Assembly: GCF_900890705.1 (NCBI RefSeq) | Contig: NZ_CAAHFH010000002.1 | Coordinates: 1,054,001 to 1,118,000 of the forward strand | Length of the DNA: 64,000 nt | Direction of reading: 5' to 3' | From: Pontiella sulfatireligans | Lineage (GTDB): Bacteria; Verrucomicrobiota; Kiritimatiellia; Kiritimatiellales; Pontiellaceae | Shown here: one piece after another, positions 7,776 through 15,963 of the stretch | How the letters are laid out: each line of letters begins with the position of its first letter | Position numbering within the stretch: position 1 is the stretch's first letter | Notes under the pieces: model-generated | What the model was told of the DNA's origin: nothing | The model's input: only the letters and a program-made list of their open reading frames with translations | Databases searched by the model: none | Made by a program: the position numbers and the translations under genes

Positions 7776-9296
7776 ATGTGCGGCATGGTTTATACGCGTG
7801 AAAATTTCAATCAACTGCTCGCCGAAAATGCGAGTCTAAAGAGCGAGGTAAACCTGCTTCAGGAAAAAGTTCAGTGCCTGATGAAGAAGCTATTCGGGCG
7901 CAGTTCGGAAAAACTCAGCCCCGATCAGCTGGAACTCGAGCTTGAAGAACTTCGCGAACTGCAAGAGGCTTTGGAGCTGGCCGAAACGAAAGCCGAGTTG
8001 GCCGAAGAAGAACAAAAGGAATCAAAACGAGGGAAGCGCAAGGGGCTCGATGCGCGCATTCCCAAAGACCTCCCGACCGAAACCATTATTATTGATCCAG
8101 ATGAAGTTCTTGCCCATCCGGAGCTGTACAAAAAGATTGCCGAAGTCCGCACCGAAAAACTAGATGTCACGCCGACGCGCTTCTTTCGCACGGTCATCAT
8201 TCGCAACAAATACAAGAAGCGCGACGACCGTTCCATTGCTCCGCTGATTGCTCCCGCGCCGAAGCAACTGATCGAAAACTCCTACGCTTCCACCGGACTG
8301 GTTCTTCATATCATCCTGAGTAAATACTGCGACCACCTTCCGCTTTATCGGCAGGAACAAATTTTTAAGCAACGCTTTGGTGTTGAGATCAGCCGCAAAA
8401 CGATGGGCGGATGGATGTATCTCGTAGCCCAATGGTTATCTCTGATCTATGAAGCACTTCGAAATGAAATCCGCGCGAGCGGATACATTCAGGCCGACGA
8501 GACTTTTATCAAATATCAAGATCCGAAAAAGGACTACTGTCCCAACGGATACCTATGGGCTTATCATTCGCCAGGCAAAGGTGTGCTCTTTGAATGGTAT
8601 GCTAGTCGCGCTGCGACCTGCCTTGACTCGATGTTGGTTGATTATGCCGGGCTGCTGCAAACCGATGGCTACGCTGGCTATACCAGCTGGCTGAATAAGA
8701 AGTCGCATGCAAAAGAAAAAGCCGCAATCATTCATGCCGCCTGCTGGGCGCATGCCCGCCGCAAGTTCAGAGAGGTTCCGGGCAATCCGACTGCGGAGGA
8801 CATCGTGAAACGCATTGCCAAACTTTACCGGGTTGAAAGAAAACTGCGCAACAACCCCGACCTCGACCCCGCCGCATATCGACGGGAACACGCAACACCC
8901 GTTATGGAAGGAATCAAAACCATTCTCGAAACCGAACGGTTCCGGCAGCTGCCGCAAAGCAATTTCGGTAAAGCGATCAACTACACCCTCGAACGCTGGG
9001 ATGCGCTCAACTTCTACCTTGAGCATGGGCGGCTCGAAATCGACAACAACCTTGTCGAGAACGCCATTCGGCCGACCGCCATCGGAAAAAAGAATTTTCT
9101 CTTTTTCGGCAGCCCTGACTCCGGCCAGACCAGCGCTGTTATCTATAGCCTCATTGAAACCTGCCGAAAGCTCGATATCAATCCGGCAGTCTACCTTCGT
9201 GAAGTCCTTACGGCTTTACCGACCATGAATCAATCCGAAGCGGCCAGTTGGACGCCTGCCCGCTGGAAATCAAACCGCGAAACCACCTGCGAGTAA
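7776..9296 (+). CDS. tnpC: IS66 transposase TnpC
   Basis: 506-residue transposase. It has an N-terminal coiled-coil (residues ~5-80, leucine/Glu-rich), a zinc-finger-like/linker region, and a DDE catalytic core with Asp241 (QADETF), Asp297 (QTDGYAGY) and Glu428 (NNLVENAIRP). The C-terminal IS66_C tail follows (SLIETCRKLDINPAVYLREVL). Full length for the family and uninterrupted. ATG at 7776 is used; a second ATG nine bases later is equally possible. Confidence 0.96.
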   Translation: MCGMVYTRENFNQLLAENASLKSEVNLLQEKVQCLMKKLFGRSSEKLSPDQLELELEELRELQEALELAETKAELAEEEQKESKRGKRKGLDARIPKDLPTETIIIDPDEVLAHPELYKKIAEVRTEKLDVTPTRFFRTVIIRNKYKKRDDRSIAPLIAPAPKQLIENSYASTGLVLHIILSKYCDHLPLYRQEQIFKQRFGVEISRKTMGGWMYLVAQWLSLIYEALRNEIRASGYIQADETFIKYQDPKKDYCPNGYLWAYHSPGKGVLFEWYASRAATCLDSMLVDYAGLLQTDGYAGYTSWLNKKSHAKEKAAIIHAACWAHARRKFREVPGNPTAEDIVKRIAKLYRVERKLRNNPDLDPAAYRREHATPVMEGIKTILETERFRQLPQSNFGKAINYTLERWDALNFYLEHGRLEIDNNLVENAIRPTAIGKKNFLFFGSPDSGQTSAVIYSLIETCRKLDINPAVYLREVLTALPTMNQSEAASWTPARWKSNRETTCE

Positions 9297-9329
9297 CTCC
9301 GTCAAGGGGGACTTCGAAAAGACGCATAC

Positions 9330-9337
9330 GAAAGAGT
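9330..9337. repeat. Right copy of 8-bp target-site duplication
   Basis: GAAAGAGT, identical to 6989-6996, abutting the right inverted repeat of the IS66 element. Confidence 0.92.
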
Positions 9338-9405
9338 TACTGGCTGTGGCAATTGAACATAAAGATGAAATCGAGAGGTATTGGAATGAATACTTTAACA
9401 GCTGA
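9330..9405 (+). pseudogene. DUF4160 gene, 3' fragment
   Basis: Downstream of the IS66 right end the frame reads KELLAVAIEHKDEIERYW then NEYFNS and stops with TGA at 9403-9405, the usual C-terminal helix of DUF4160 proteins. The first eight bases are the second target-site copy. The stop overlaps the start of the DUF2442 gene by 20 bp, as in intact DUF4160-DUF2442 pairs. Confidence 0.85.
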
Positions 9406-9646
9406 GCCCCGAGCAACTAACGTACAGTTTGATGACGACTCCCTGTGGGTTGATCTAGCCGATGGGCGGCAGCTGGGCGTGCCTTTAGCTTACTTTCCCC
9501 GCCTCCTCAACGCCACCCCCGACCAACGGACACAATTTGTCATCAGCGGGGGAGGCAGCGGCCTGCACTGGGATAAACTCGATGAAGACATTTCCGTCTC
9601 CTCTCTGCTGTACGGCATCGGCGATCACTCCCGAAAAGTCGCGTGA
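9386..9646 (+). CDS. DUF2442 domain protein
   Basis: 86 residues beginning at ATG 9386, preceded by GAGAGG. The body (FDDDSLWVDLADGRQLGVPL, then YFPRL, then the ending LHWDKLDEDISVSSLLYG) is the DUF2442 family. These small proteins are often encoded directly downstream of DUF4160 and have been proposed to form toxin-antitoxin-like pairs, but biochemical proof is thin. Here the partner is destroyed by a stop codon and an IS66 insertion, so this gene is an orphan that may be expressed from the IS or not at all. The longer frame from 9248 overlaps tnpC and is rejected. Confidence 0.85.
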   Translation: MNTLTAEPRATNVQFDDDSLWVDLADGRQLGVPLAYFPRLLNATPDQRTQFVISGGGSGLHWDKLDEDISVSSLLYGIGDHSRKVA

Positions 9647-9750
9647 ATATAATTTCCGAGAGATTGGCGGAGCAACAGGGATAGCACAACAGGCGGGCAA
9701 GTAGCTCGAAATTCCGTTTCGAGTTTTCGTACACACCGCCCTGCCGGAAA

Positions 9751-9769
9751 CGCGGAACAGAATTCCGCG
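9751..9769 (-). terminator. Weak hairpin after purB
   Basis: Perfect 7-bp stem CGCGGAA/TTCCGCG with a 5-nt loop, 14 bp beyond the purB stop on the minus strand, followed only by TTT. A possible terminator. Confidence 0.4.
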
Positions 9770-9782
9770 CTACGCTTTGCGG

Positions 9783-11138
9783 TTACAGCCCGTCAACGAT
9801 GGCTTCCGCCATGCCAATATAAGAGGCGGGGCTCATGTCGAGCAGGCGCTTTTTGTCGGCTTCGTCGAGATCCAATCCTTCAACAAACTGCTGGATGGTT
9901 TCTTTTGTAATTTTGTCCTGCCCGCGGGTGAGGTCCTTGAGTTTTTCATAGGGCTTCTCGATGCCGGCCTTGCGCATCACGGTCTGAACCGGCTCGGCCA
10001 GCACTTCCCAGGCATTGTCGAGATCGGACGCGAGCTTGTCTTTACGCAGCTTCAACTTGCCGAGGCCCTTCATGGAGGACTGATAGGCAATCATGCTGTA
10101 GCCGAAGCCAACGCCCATGTTGCGAAGAACAGTGGAATCAGTAAGGTCGCGCTGCAGGCGCGAGACCGGCAGCTTCGAGGAGAGATGCCCGAAGATCGCG
10201 TTGGCCAGACCGAGGTTGCCTTCGGAATTCTCGAAGTCGATCGGATTAACCTTGTGCGGCATGGTGGAAGAACCCACCTCGCCTTTCACGGTCTTCTGGC
10301 CAAAGTAGGCCATGGAAATGTAGGTCCAGATGTCGCGATCGACGTCGAGGAGAATGGTGTTGAACCGGCTGATGGCATCGAACATTTCGGCCATATAGTC
10401 GTGGGGCTCGATCTGGGTCGTGAACGGATTCTGTTTCAGTCCAAGGCCGCCTTCAATCACGCGATTGGCCAGCGCGGGCCAGTTGACGTCCGGATAGGCG
10501 GAAAGGTGCGCGTTGTAGTTGCCGACGGCGCCGTTGAGCTTGCCGAGAATTTCGACCGCTTCGGTTTTCTGCTTCTGGAACGCAAGGCGGTCCGCAAATA
10601 CGGCCAGTTCTTTGCCGATAGTGGTCGGCGACGCGGTCTGCCCGTGGGTGCGGGCCAGCATCGGAACGGACTTCCACTCGTTCGCATAGACTTTGAGCTG
10701 ATCGATGATCTCCTGCTGGTGCGGCAGCAGCGCGGCGAGACCGTCCTTGAGCATCAGCGCGTGCGAAAGGTTGTTGATGTCCTCGGAGGTACAGGCAAAG
10801 TGCAGGAATTCCGAGAGCTCTTCGAGCGAGGTGCCTTTAATCTTTTGCTTCAGATAGTATTCCACCGCCTTGACGTCGTGGTTGGTGGTGCGCTCGATCT
10901 TTTTGACGGCATCGGCCTCCTGCGGCGTGAAATCCTCCACCACGCCCATAAGCAGCGTCTGCTCCTCGGTGGTCAGCGCGCGGCACTCGGGAATGCCGTC
11001 TTCGGCGCAGAGCGCCATGAGCCAGAGAACCTCCACCCGCACGCGGTTGCGCACCAGCGCGTATTCAGAAAAGCATTCGGTTAGTTCGGCGACCTTCGAT
11101 GCATAGCGCCCGTCGATCGGGCTGATGGCTGTAATCAT
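9783..11138 (-). CDS. purB: Adenylosuccinate lyase
   Basis: 451-residue fumarase/aspartase-superfamily enzyme that cleaves SAICAR and adenylosuccinate to release fumarate in purine synthesis. The start MITAISPIDGRY matches E. coli-type PurB (456 aa) and has GAGGAGAG upstream (in 11143-11150); the upstream in-frame extension is rejected. Visible signatures are the N-terminal SPIDGRY, ARTHGQTASPTTIGKE with the catalytic His region, and GSSTMPHKVNPIDFEN, the superfamily signature loop. Single gene between DUF2442 and the Tad locus. Confidence 0.95.
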   Translation of the reverse strand: MITAISPIDGRYASKVAELTECFSEYALVRNRVRVEVLWLMALCAEDGIPECRALTTEEQTLLMGVVEDFTPQEADAVKKIERTTNHDVKAVEYYLKQKIKGTSLEELSEFLHFACTSEDINNLSHALMLKDGLAALLPHQQEIIDQLKVYANEWKSVPMLARTHGQTASPTTIGKELAVFADRLAFQKQKTEAVEILGKLNGAVGNYNAHLSAYPDVNWPALANRVIEGGLGLKQNPFTTQIEPHDYMAEMFDAISRFNTILLDVDRDIWTYISMAYFGQKTVKGEVGSSTMPHKVNPIDFENSEGNLGLANAIFGHLSSKLPVSRLQRDLTDSTVLRNMGVGFGYSMIAYQSSMKGLGKLKLRKDKLASDLDNAWEVLAEPVQTVMRKAGIEKPYEKLKDLTRGQDKITKETIQQFVEGLDLDEADKKRLLDMSPASYIGMAEAIVDGL

Positions 11139-11231
11139 GGTTCTCTCCTCAAGTGGGTTACGAAGCGCCAAATATAGACAGGCTCGAAGCGATGGGCAAA
11201 ATGATTCAGAGCCAAATGATTTATTACGTAC

Positions 11232-11251
11232 TGCGTATTACGCAATACGCA
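11232..11251. repeat. TGCGTATT palindrome after the PEGA gene
   Basis: Perfect 8-bp inverted repeat (TGCGTATT, loop ACGC, AATACGCA) directly after the PEGA lipoprotein stop. It may end the Tad transcript, although there is no T run. The same word family (TACGCAATACG, ACGTACTGCGT) recurs at 48400-48480. Confidence 0.6.
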
Positions 11252-11252
11252 A

Positions 11253-12668
11253 CTACTCCGGAACGGCGCCGCTGTTCATCTCGATCAGGCGGCGCGCCTC
11301 GCGGTTGCTCTTGTCATCGAGCGAGATCGGCTGCACATCGCGGATGTCGGCCGCCTTGGCGGTGTCGAAGACGCCGGGATAGCGTTCGTAGTAAATGTTT
11401 CCATTGGGCAGCTTGTATTCCACACGGCACTTGATGATCTCGTCGTCGGTGATGATCTTGGTGTCGTAGACAAAAATACGCGTCAACACCTCGTGGCGCG
11501 CGACCACTTGATCAATCTCCGTCTGCAGCACCGTGCGCTGCGAAACAAACCCTTCGCGCACCAGCTGGATGTTGTGGTCGATGCCGGACTTCAGCGTAAT
11601 GCGGATCGGCTGCGAAATGGAGTCCGACCCGCCCTTGGGCTGGGTGGTGGTCAGCAGCTTGCCGTTCACAAAAATCTGCACGTTGGCCGGCTCGGTATCG
11701 ATCACCAGCGTGCCGCTGTCCTTCACCATGTTGAACTCGACGCTGTCGTTGATGTCGGGCTCGAGATAGATGGTTTTGGTCTTCGTGGCATAGCCGTCGA
11801 ACGAGGCGACGATTTCGTGGGTGCCTTCCTTGAGGTTCGAGACCGTCAGCGGCGACTCGCCCGCCTCCTTGTTGTCGATCACGATCCGCGCGCCTTCGGG
11901 CGTGGTGATGACCGTCAAGCCGGAAGGCAGCGCTTCGAGCTGGGCGTTGATCTTGTAGGGCTTGGTGGCCTCGAAATCGATCCGCATCTGGTAGGGCTGA
12001 TAGCCGCGCTTCGATACCTTTACGTCGGACTCGCCGGCGCGAACCTCTTCAATGGTGCACGGCGCCGTACCCGCCAGAATGCCGTCGATGCGCACCTCGG
12101 CGCCGTCGGGCTCGGAGGTCACGGTGAGCTGCGCCGTATTGGAGATGAGCTCAGAAAACACATGAACGGGGATGCGCCCCACAAGCTCAGCACTCATCGT
12201 GCGAGGCAGCTGGTTGGCCGAGCGGAACTCGAGCTTGTATTTCCCCAGCGGAAGCTCGGTGAGCAGCAACGGCGTATTGCCTTTGGAGACGCCTTCAATC
12301 ACCACATCCGCCCCAGCCGGATTGGATTCCACGAGCAGCAGGCCCGTTACTTCCTTCATTTGAAGGTCGAGGTCCATCACCTGCCCTTCGAGCAGACTCA
12401 CGCTTTTATAGACGCGGTCGTAGCCCTCCTTGCGCAGCTCAACGATATAGTCGCCGGAAGCCAGCCCCGGAATCGTCAGCGGGGCAAACCCCTGCGATGC
12501 GCCGTTCACCAGCACCTCGGCGCGCTCGGGGGTGGACTTGATGGCGAGACTGCCCTTGCCCTTGGCTTTGGGCATTTCCAGATCGCACCCCGAAAGGGAC
12601 AGGGCGGCGAGAACGGACATCAGGACAAGGGCGGCGGATCTTTTCATTTGAATAAAACTTTCAGTCAT
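11253..12668 (-). CDS. PEGA-repeat lipoprotein of the Tad locus
   Basis: 471 residues. A lipoprotein signal (LSLSGC, Cys about residue 28) is followed by at least four PEGA repeats of ~70 residues: GSLAIKSTPERAEVLVNG, GLLLVESNPAGADVVIEG, QLTVTSEPDGAEVRIDG, GLTVITTPEGARIVIDN and GTLVIDTEPANVQIFVNG. PEGA domains resemble surface-layer beta-sandwiches and often occur in envelope proteins; direct function is unknown. It is last in the Tad operon, five bases after the FHA membrane protein. The start at 12668 has GAGGTAG upstream; ATG 12647 is an alternative. Possibly an outer-membrane pilotin or scaffold for the pilus, by context only. Confidence 0.85.
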   Translation of the reverse strand: MTESFIQMKRSAALVLMSVLAALSLSGCDLEMPKAKGKGSLAIKSTPERAEVLVNGASQGFAPLTIPGLASGDYIVELRKEGYDRVYKSVSLLEGQVMDLDLQMKEVTGLLLVESNPAGADVVIEGVSKGNTPLLLTELPLGKYKLEFRSANQLPRTMSAELVGRIPVHVFSELISNTAQLTVTSEPDGAEVRIDGILAGTAPCTIEEVRAGESDVKVSKRGYQPYQMRIDFEATKPYKINAQLEALPSGLTVITTPEGARIVIDNKEAGESPLTVSNLKEGTHEIVASFDGYATKTKTIYLEPDINDSVEFNMVKDSGTLVIDTEPANVQIFVNGKLLTTTQPKGGSDSISQPIRITLKSGIDHNIQLVREGFVSQRTVLQTEIDQVVARHEVLTRIFVYDTKIITDDEIIKCRVEYKLPNGNIYYERYPGVFDTAKAADIRDVQPISLDDKSNREARRLIEMNSGAVPE

Positions 12669-12673
12669 TAGAA

Positions 12674-14041
12674 CTACCTCAAGTGCTGTTCAACGTTAAG
12701 CAGCTTGGAGCTGATCGTATCGTGGCGGGGGTCGTTGCGCTCGGGAATGAGCTCGGAAAGGATTCGCAGCTGCTTGGAGGCAGCGTCCCACTCTTGCAGA
12801 CGAATGGATTGCTCGGCACTGAACATGTGTTCCTTATAACGGTCGTTGCGCTCGGTATTGGCGCGCAGCAGGCCTTCGGACGCCTTGCGGTAGATGGCCG
12901 GCTTGGGTTCGAAGGTTTCCAGATAAAGCATCGCTTCGCTGTAGTTCCTGATCGCTTCAGCCAGATTGCCGTAACGGACGTCGCGCTCGGCATAGCGCGC
13001 ACCGCCCAGGTTCAGCGCCTCCTCAGCCAATTCCAGCAGCTTGGCATTGTCCTTGAAAAACGTATGAGAAATGCCCAGCTCGCTAAGGGCAAAATCCTCG
13101 ATCACCGAAACGGTGCGCTTGATCTCCGCCGGCGGCTCCCGGTTGAGCACCTTGATCTGCTGGAACCGGCGGTTGCGCTGCACGGCGATGTCGTACAAAT
13201 CATACTGCCCCTGCGAAGTTCCGGCATAGTCGGAATCCACCTCGAAAAAACCGGCATCGTCGATGCTGACGGCCAAATGCAGCATGACCGTTTCCTCCAC
13301 CTTTTTCTGCTTCTGGATATGACGGTTGTTCTTCAGGTCGTCGATGGCCATCGACAGGTTGCCCTTTTCATCCAGCTCGAGGTAATAGCGGAAAATATTG
13401 CGCGTATCGGCCTGCACGCGTTCATAGGAAAGCGCCATGGTCTCCTTCTTGACCACCACTTCCGGCGTGTCTTCAACCATCTCCAGCAGCTGCGGCACGA
13501 TGAATACCAGCACGCCGAGCACCAGCAGGATCACAATCACCTGCATCAGCCGGTGCATCAGCGAGCCTTTGGCTTGCTGCGGTGTCGCCTCGACTGCCGC
13601 CTGAGGCTTGCTGCGCGTTTTACGGCCGCCCTTGAAGCCTAAATCAATTTCTTCTCCGCCCAACGCGGCCGCCGGTGCGGGCGGAGGCGGCGGTTCGGGA
13701 ACCGGAACCGGAGCTGGTGGCGCGGGAGGCGGCGCAACAGCGTCTTCCTGAGTGGTGTTGATGATGCGGAACGCCGTTTCGCCGACTTCCACCAAATCGC
13801 CCGACTTCAGCTGGTATTCATCAATCGGGATGCCGCCCACCACGGTCTTTTCGCCAGCGCCGAAATCGGTCACCCACAGCGAGCCGTCGGACTTAAAGAA
13901 AAAGCGGCCATGAAAAAGCATGGCGGCCGGATCTTCCAGCACCAAATCGTTGGCGGGCGAACGGCCAAACTTCATCCCCGCCGAAGGCACGCTGACTTCC
14001 GCCCCGACGCCCTTGCCCTGTTCAATAATCAAATGAGACAT
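12674..14041 (-). CDS. FHA-domain single-pass membrane protein
   Basis: 455 residues. Residues ~1-95 form an FHA domain (FGRSPANDLVLEDPAA and SDGSLWVTDFGAGEKT), a phosphothreonine-binding fold. A Pro-rich linker (APPPAPPAPVPVPEPPPP) follows, then a basic stretch, one transmembrane helix (VIVILLVLGVLVFIVPQLL) near residue 180, and a ~250-residue helical domain with TPR-like features. It lies between tadC and the PEGA lipoprotein. Together with the FHA domain on TadA next door this suggests phospho-dependent or FHA-scaffolded assembly of the pilus machine. Function inferred only from context. Confidence 0.8.
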   Translation of the reverse strand: MSHLIIEQGKGVGAEVSVPSAGMKFGRSPANDLVLEDPAAMLFHGRFFFKSDGSLWVTDFGAGEKTVVGGIPIDEYQLKSGDLVEVGETAFRIINTTQEDAVAPPPAPPAPVPVPEPPPPPAPAAALGGEEIDLGFKGGRKTRSKPQAAVEATPQQAKGSLMHRLMQVIVILLVLGVLVFIVPQLLEMVEDTPEVVVKKETMALSYERVQADTRNIFRYYLELDEKGNLSMAIDDLKNNRHIQKQKKVEETVMLHLAVSIDDAGFFEVDSDYAGTSQGQYDLYDIAVQRNRRFQQIKVLNREPPAEIKRTVSVIEDFALSELGISHTFFKDNAKLLELAEEALNLGGARYAERDVRYGNLAEAIRNYSEAMLYLETFEPKPAIYRKASEGLLRANTERNDRYKEHMFSAEQSIRLQEWDAASKQLRILSELIPERNDPRHDTISSKLLNVEQHLR

Positions 14042-14148
14042 CTTTTACTCTCAGTTATTAGTTATTGGTTATTGGTTAATGGCAGGTCGCGTAAAGCAGA
14101 ACGGACGGAATCGCCATTAACCATTAACGATTAACTTTTATTTCAACT
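14042..14148. repeat. A/T-rich inverted repeat (TTAATGG words)
   Basis: This intergenic gap has GGTTATTGGTTAATGGC near its left end and GCCATTAACCATTAACG near its right end, a degenerate inverted repeat of short TTAATGG words separated by about 35 bp. It lies between tadC and the FHA gene. It could be a transcript hairpin or an interspersed repeat; no coding potential seen. Confidence 0.5.
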
Positions 14149-15078
14149 TTAAAATCCACCCCGCTGGGCCATCTGCAGCATTACCGGCCCGAGCAGAATT
14201 AAAAACACCGACGGAAAAATAAAGGCCACGAGCGGGAACAGCATCTTCACCGGCGCCTCGTTGCCGAGCTTTTCCGCCCGCTGAAAACGCTTGATGCGGA
14301 TCTGGTCGGACTGAATGCGCAGGGCATGGCCGATGCCGGTGCCGAGCTCGTCGGCCTGCACCAAAGCGTTGGAGACGGAGCGGATGTCGGTATGGTCGAT
14401 GCGCTCGGAAAAGTTGATCAAGGCCTCTTTACGAGAACGGCCCACTTGGATTTCGCGGAAGACGCGGATGAGCTCCTCGCCCAGCGGATCGACCTCGCGG
14501 TGCTGGATGATGCGGTTGATGCCGGTCATGAAATCGAGGCCCGACTCAACGGAAAGGGTCAGCAGGTCGAGCACGAACGGCAGGGCGCGCTCAATGCTGC
14601 GGTGGCGGGTCTTCACCGAGTTTTTCAGCCAAACATCCGGGTAGAAGCCCAGCCCGACTAGAATAAGGAAGAAAATGGCGAACTGGCGCTTGGCCAGCAT
14701 GGTGCCGATTCCGCCCGCCATATGGGGAAAAGAAAAACCGAGCAGCGCGCACAGCAATACGCCCACGCCCAGCGGCATCAATACGCGCAGGGCAATCACC
14801 TCGTGCGCCTCAATCAAACCTTCATAGCCGCCGGCCACCAGTTTGCGCCCAATGCGCGCGCGGCTCTCCTCCAGCGAACGGTGCTGGGTGATGAAGCCCG
14901 GAACCATTGACGCGAACGGCAGCACCAGCCGGATTAAAAACGGCAGGCTGCGCTCCTGGCGACGCCCGTCGGCCAGCGTCACATAGGTCGCATGCTGCGC
15001 CGTGCAGATGAGCTGCCACGCCACGATCAGCGCCGCAAACAGAAACATGGAACTGATGATTAAGATTTCTTTTGTCAT
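14149..15078 (-). CDS. tadC: Tad pilus inner-membrane protein TadC
   Basis: 309 residues of the type II secretion F (T2SSF) family. There are N-terminal, mid and C-terminal membrane segments (FLFAALIVAWQLI, IFFLILVGLGFYPDVWL, LFPLVAFIFPSVFLILLGPV). The cytoplasmic T2SSF core includes ALPFVLDLLTLSVESGLDF, then EALINFSERI and ALVQADELGTGIGHALR. With TadB it forms the inner-membrane platform that couples the TadA ATPase to Flp pilin assembly. It is 6 bp downstream of tadB. Confidence 0.92.
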   Translation of the reverse strand: MTKEILIISSMFLFAALIVAWQLICTAQHATYVTLADGRRQERSLPFLIRLVLPFASMVPGFITQHRSLEESRARIGRKLVAGGYEGLIEAHEVIALRVLMPLGVGVLLCALLGFSFPHMAGGIGTMLAKRQFAIFFLILVGLGFYPDVWLKNSVKTRHRSIERALPFVLDLLTLSVESGLDFMTGINRIIQHREVDPLGEELIRVFREIQVGRSRKEALINFSERIDHTDIRSVSNALVQADELGTGIGHALRIQSDQIRIKRFQRAEKLGNEAPVKMLFPLVAFIFPSVFLILLGPVMLQMAQRGGF

Positions 15079-15084
15079 AATACG

Positions 15085-15960
15085 CTACACATCGATGTTA
15101 ATGATTTTCTTGATCACAAAATTGCCGCACAACTGCATGATCAGCACCGCAATAATAATGCCGATGCCGGCCATGGACTTGAAGAACGTAACCATCATCT
15201 GCGGATCGAGCACATACAGCATGCCGCCGAGAATGAATGGCATGGCGCTCACCACCCGCCCCTGGATCTTGCCCTGCGCCGTCAACGACTTAATCTTGCC
15301 TTCAATGCGGCGGCGCTCGCGGATGGTTTCGGAAATGCGGTCGAACACCTCGGTCAGGTTGCCCCCGGTCTGGCGGGCAATCTCGATGGCCTGGACCATC
15401 AGATCCAGATCTTCACTGTCGATGCGCCGGGTCATGTCGGCCAGGGCATCCTCGAAAAGCATGCCCACGCGCAGCTGCTGCAGGAACATGCCGTACTCCT
15501 GCGCAATCGGGTTCTGCCCCTCTTTGACGATGGTTTCAAACGCCTGCTGGATGCTGAAGCCGGCCTTGAGCGCATTGCTCATGCTCGTAAGTGCATCCAC
15601 CAGCTGGTTGTTGAAACGCTCCAAACGGCGTACCCGGAGCACCTTAAGAATCAGCCGTTGCATCGAAAGGGTAGCCACCGCGCCGACCGAGCCCGCCACT
15701 GCACCGCGAATCATGCCGCTGGCGGAGGACATGCTGCCTGCGGCAAAGAAGAGCAGGAAAAATACAATCAGTGCGAGCGTGCGCGAAATCCGCAGCATTT
15801 GCGCCGGCGAGATAAAGAGGAAAAGATCCTCGAACTGCCGCGCGGTGTCGGCGGTGTACTCACTGGCATAGCTCGACTCCGCCTCCCGCAGCGCGCTGAT
15901 CAGCATATAGCCCATCAACACGGCGCACAGGGCAAACAGCGATGGAATAATCCAGAACAT
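15085..15960 (-). CDS. tadB: Tad pilus inner-membrane protein TadB
   Basis: 291 residues, T2SSF family. N-terminal transmembrane segment (IPSLFALCAVLMGYMLI), a second around residues 65-85, the T2SSF core (LVDALTSMSNALKAGFSIQQ and ARQTGGNLTEVFDRISETIR), and C-terminal helices. The gene starts 3 bp after the tadA stop and ends 6 bp before tadC, so the three are one operon. Role: platform protein for Flp pilus biogenesis. Confidence 0.92.
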   Translation of the reverse strand: MFWIIPSLFALCAVLMGYMLISALREAESSYASEYTADTARQFEDLFLFISPAQMLRISRTLALIVFFLLFFAAGSMSSASGMIRGAVAGSVGAVATLSMQRLILKVLRVRRLERFNNQLVDALTSMSNALKAGFSIQQAFETIVKEGQNPIAQEYGMFLQQLRVGMLFEDALADMTRRIDSEDLDLMVQAIEIARQTGGNLTEVFDRISETIRERRRIEGKIKSLTAQGKIQGRVVSAMPFILGGMLYVLDPQMMVTFFKSMAGIGIIIAVLIMQLCGNFVIKKIINIDV

Positions 15961-15963
15961 AAC

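Larger units (their letters stand above)
6997..9329 (+). mobile_element. Complete IS66-family insertion sequence (2,333 bp)
   Basis: The ends are defined from sequence. The left end begins GTATGCGCCTCTTC; the right end, read in reverse complement, begins GTATGCGTCTTTTC (12 of 14 match), and both ends are bordered by the 8-bp direct repeat GAAAGAGT. The three genes tnpA, tnpB and tnpC lie in the canonical IS66 order, and all three frames are intact with DDE residues present, so the copy looks recent and possibly active. IS66 elements are known to duplicate 8 bp. It sits inside the DUF4160 gene. Confidence 0.95.

Noticed and set aside
11493..12671. 392-residue plus-strand open frame
   Set aside because: Antisense to the PEGA lipoprotein gene, with a valine/histidine/arginine-rich shadow composition.
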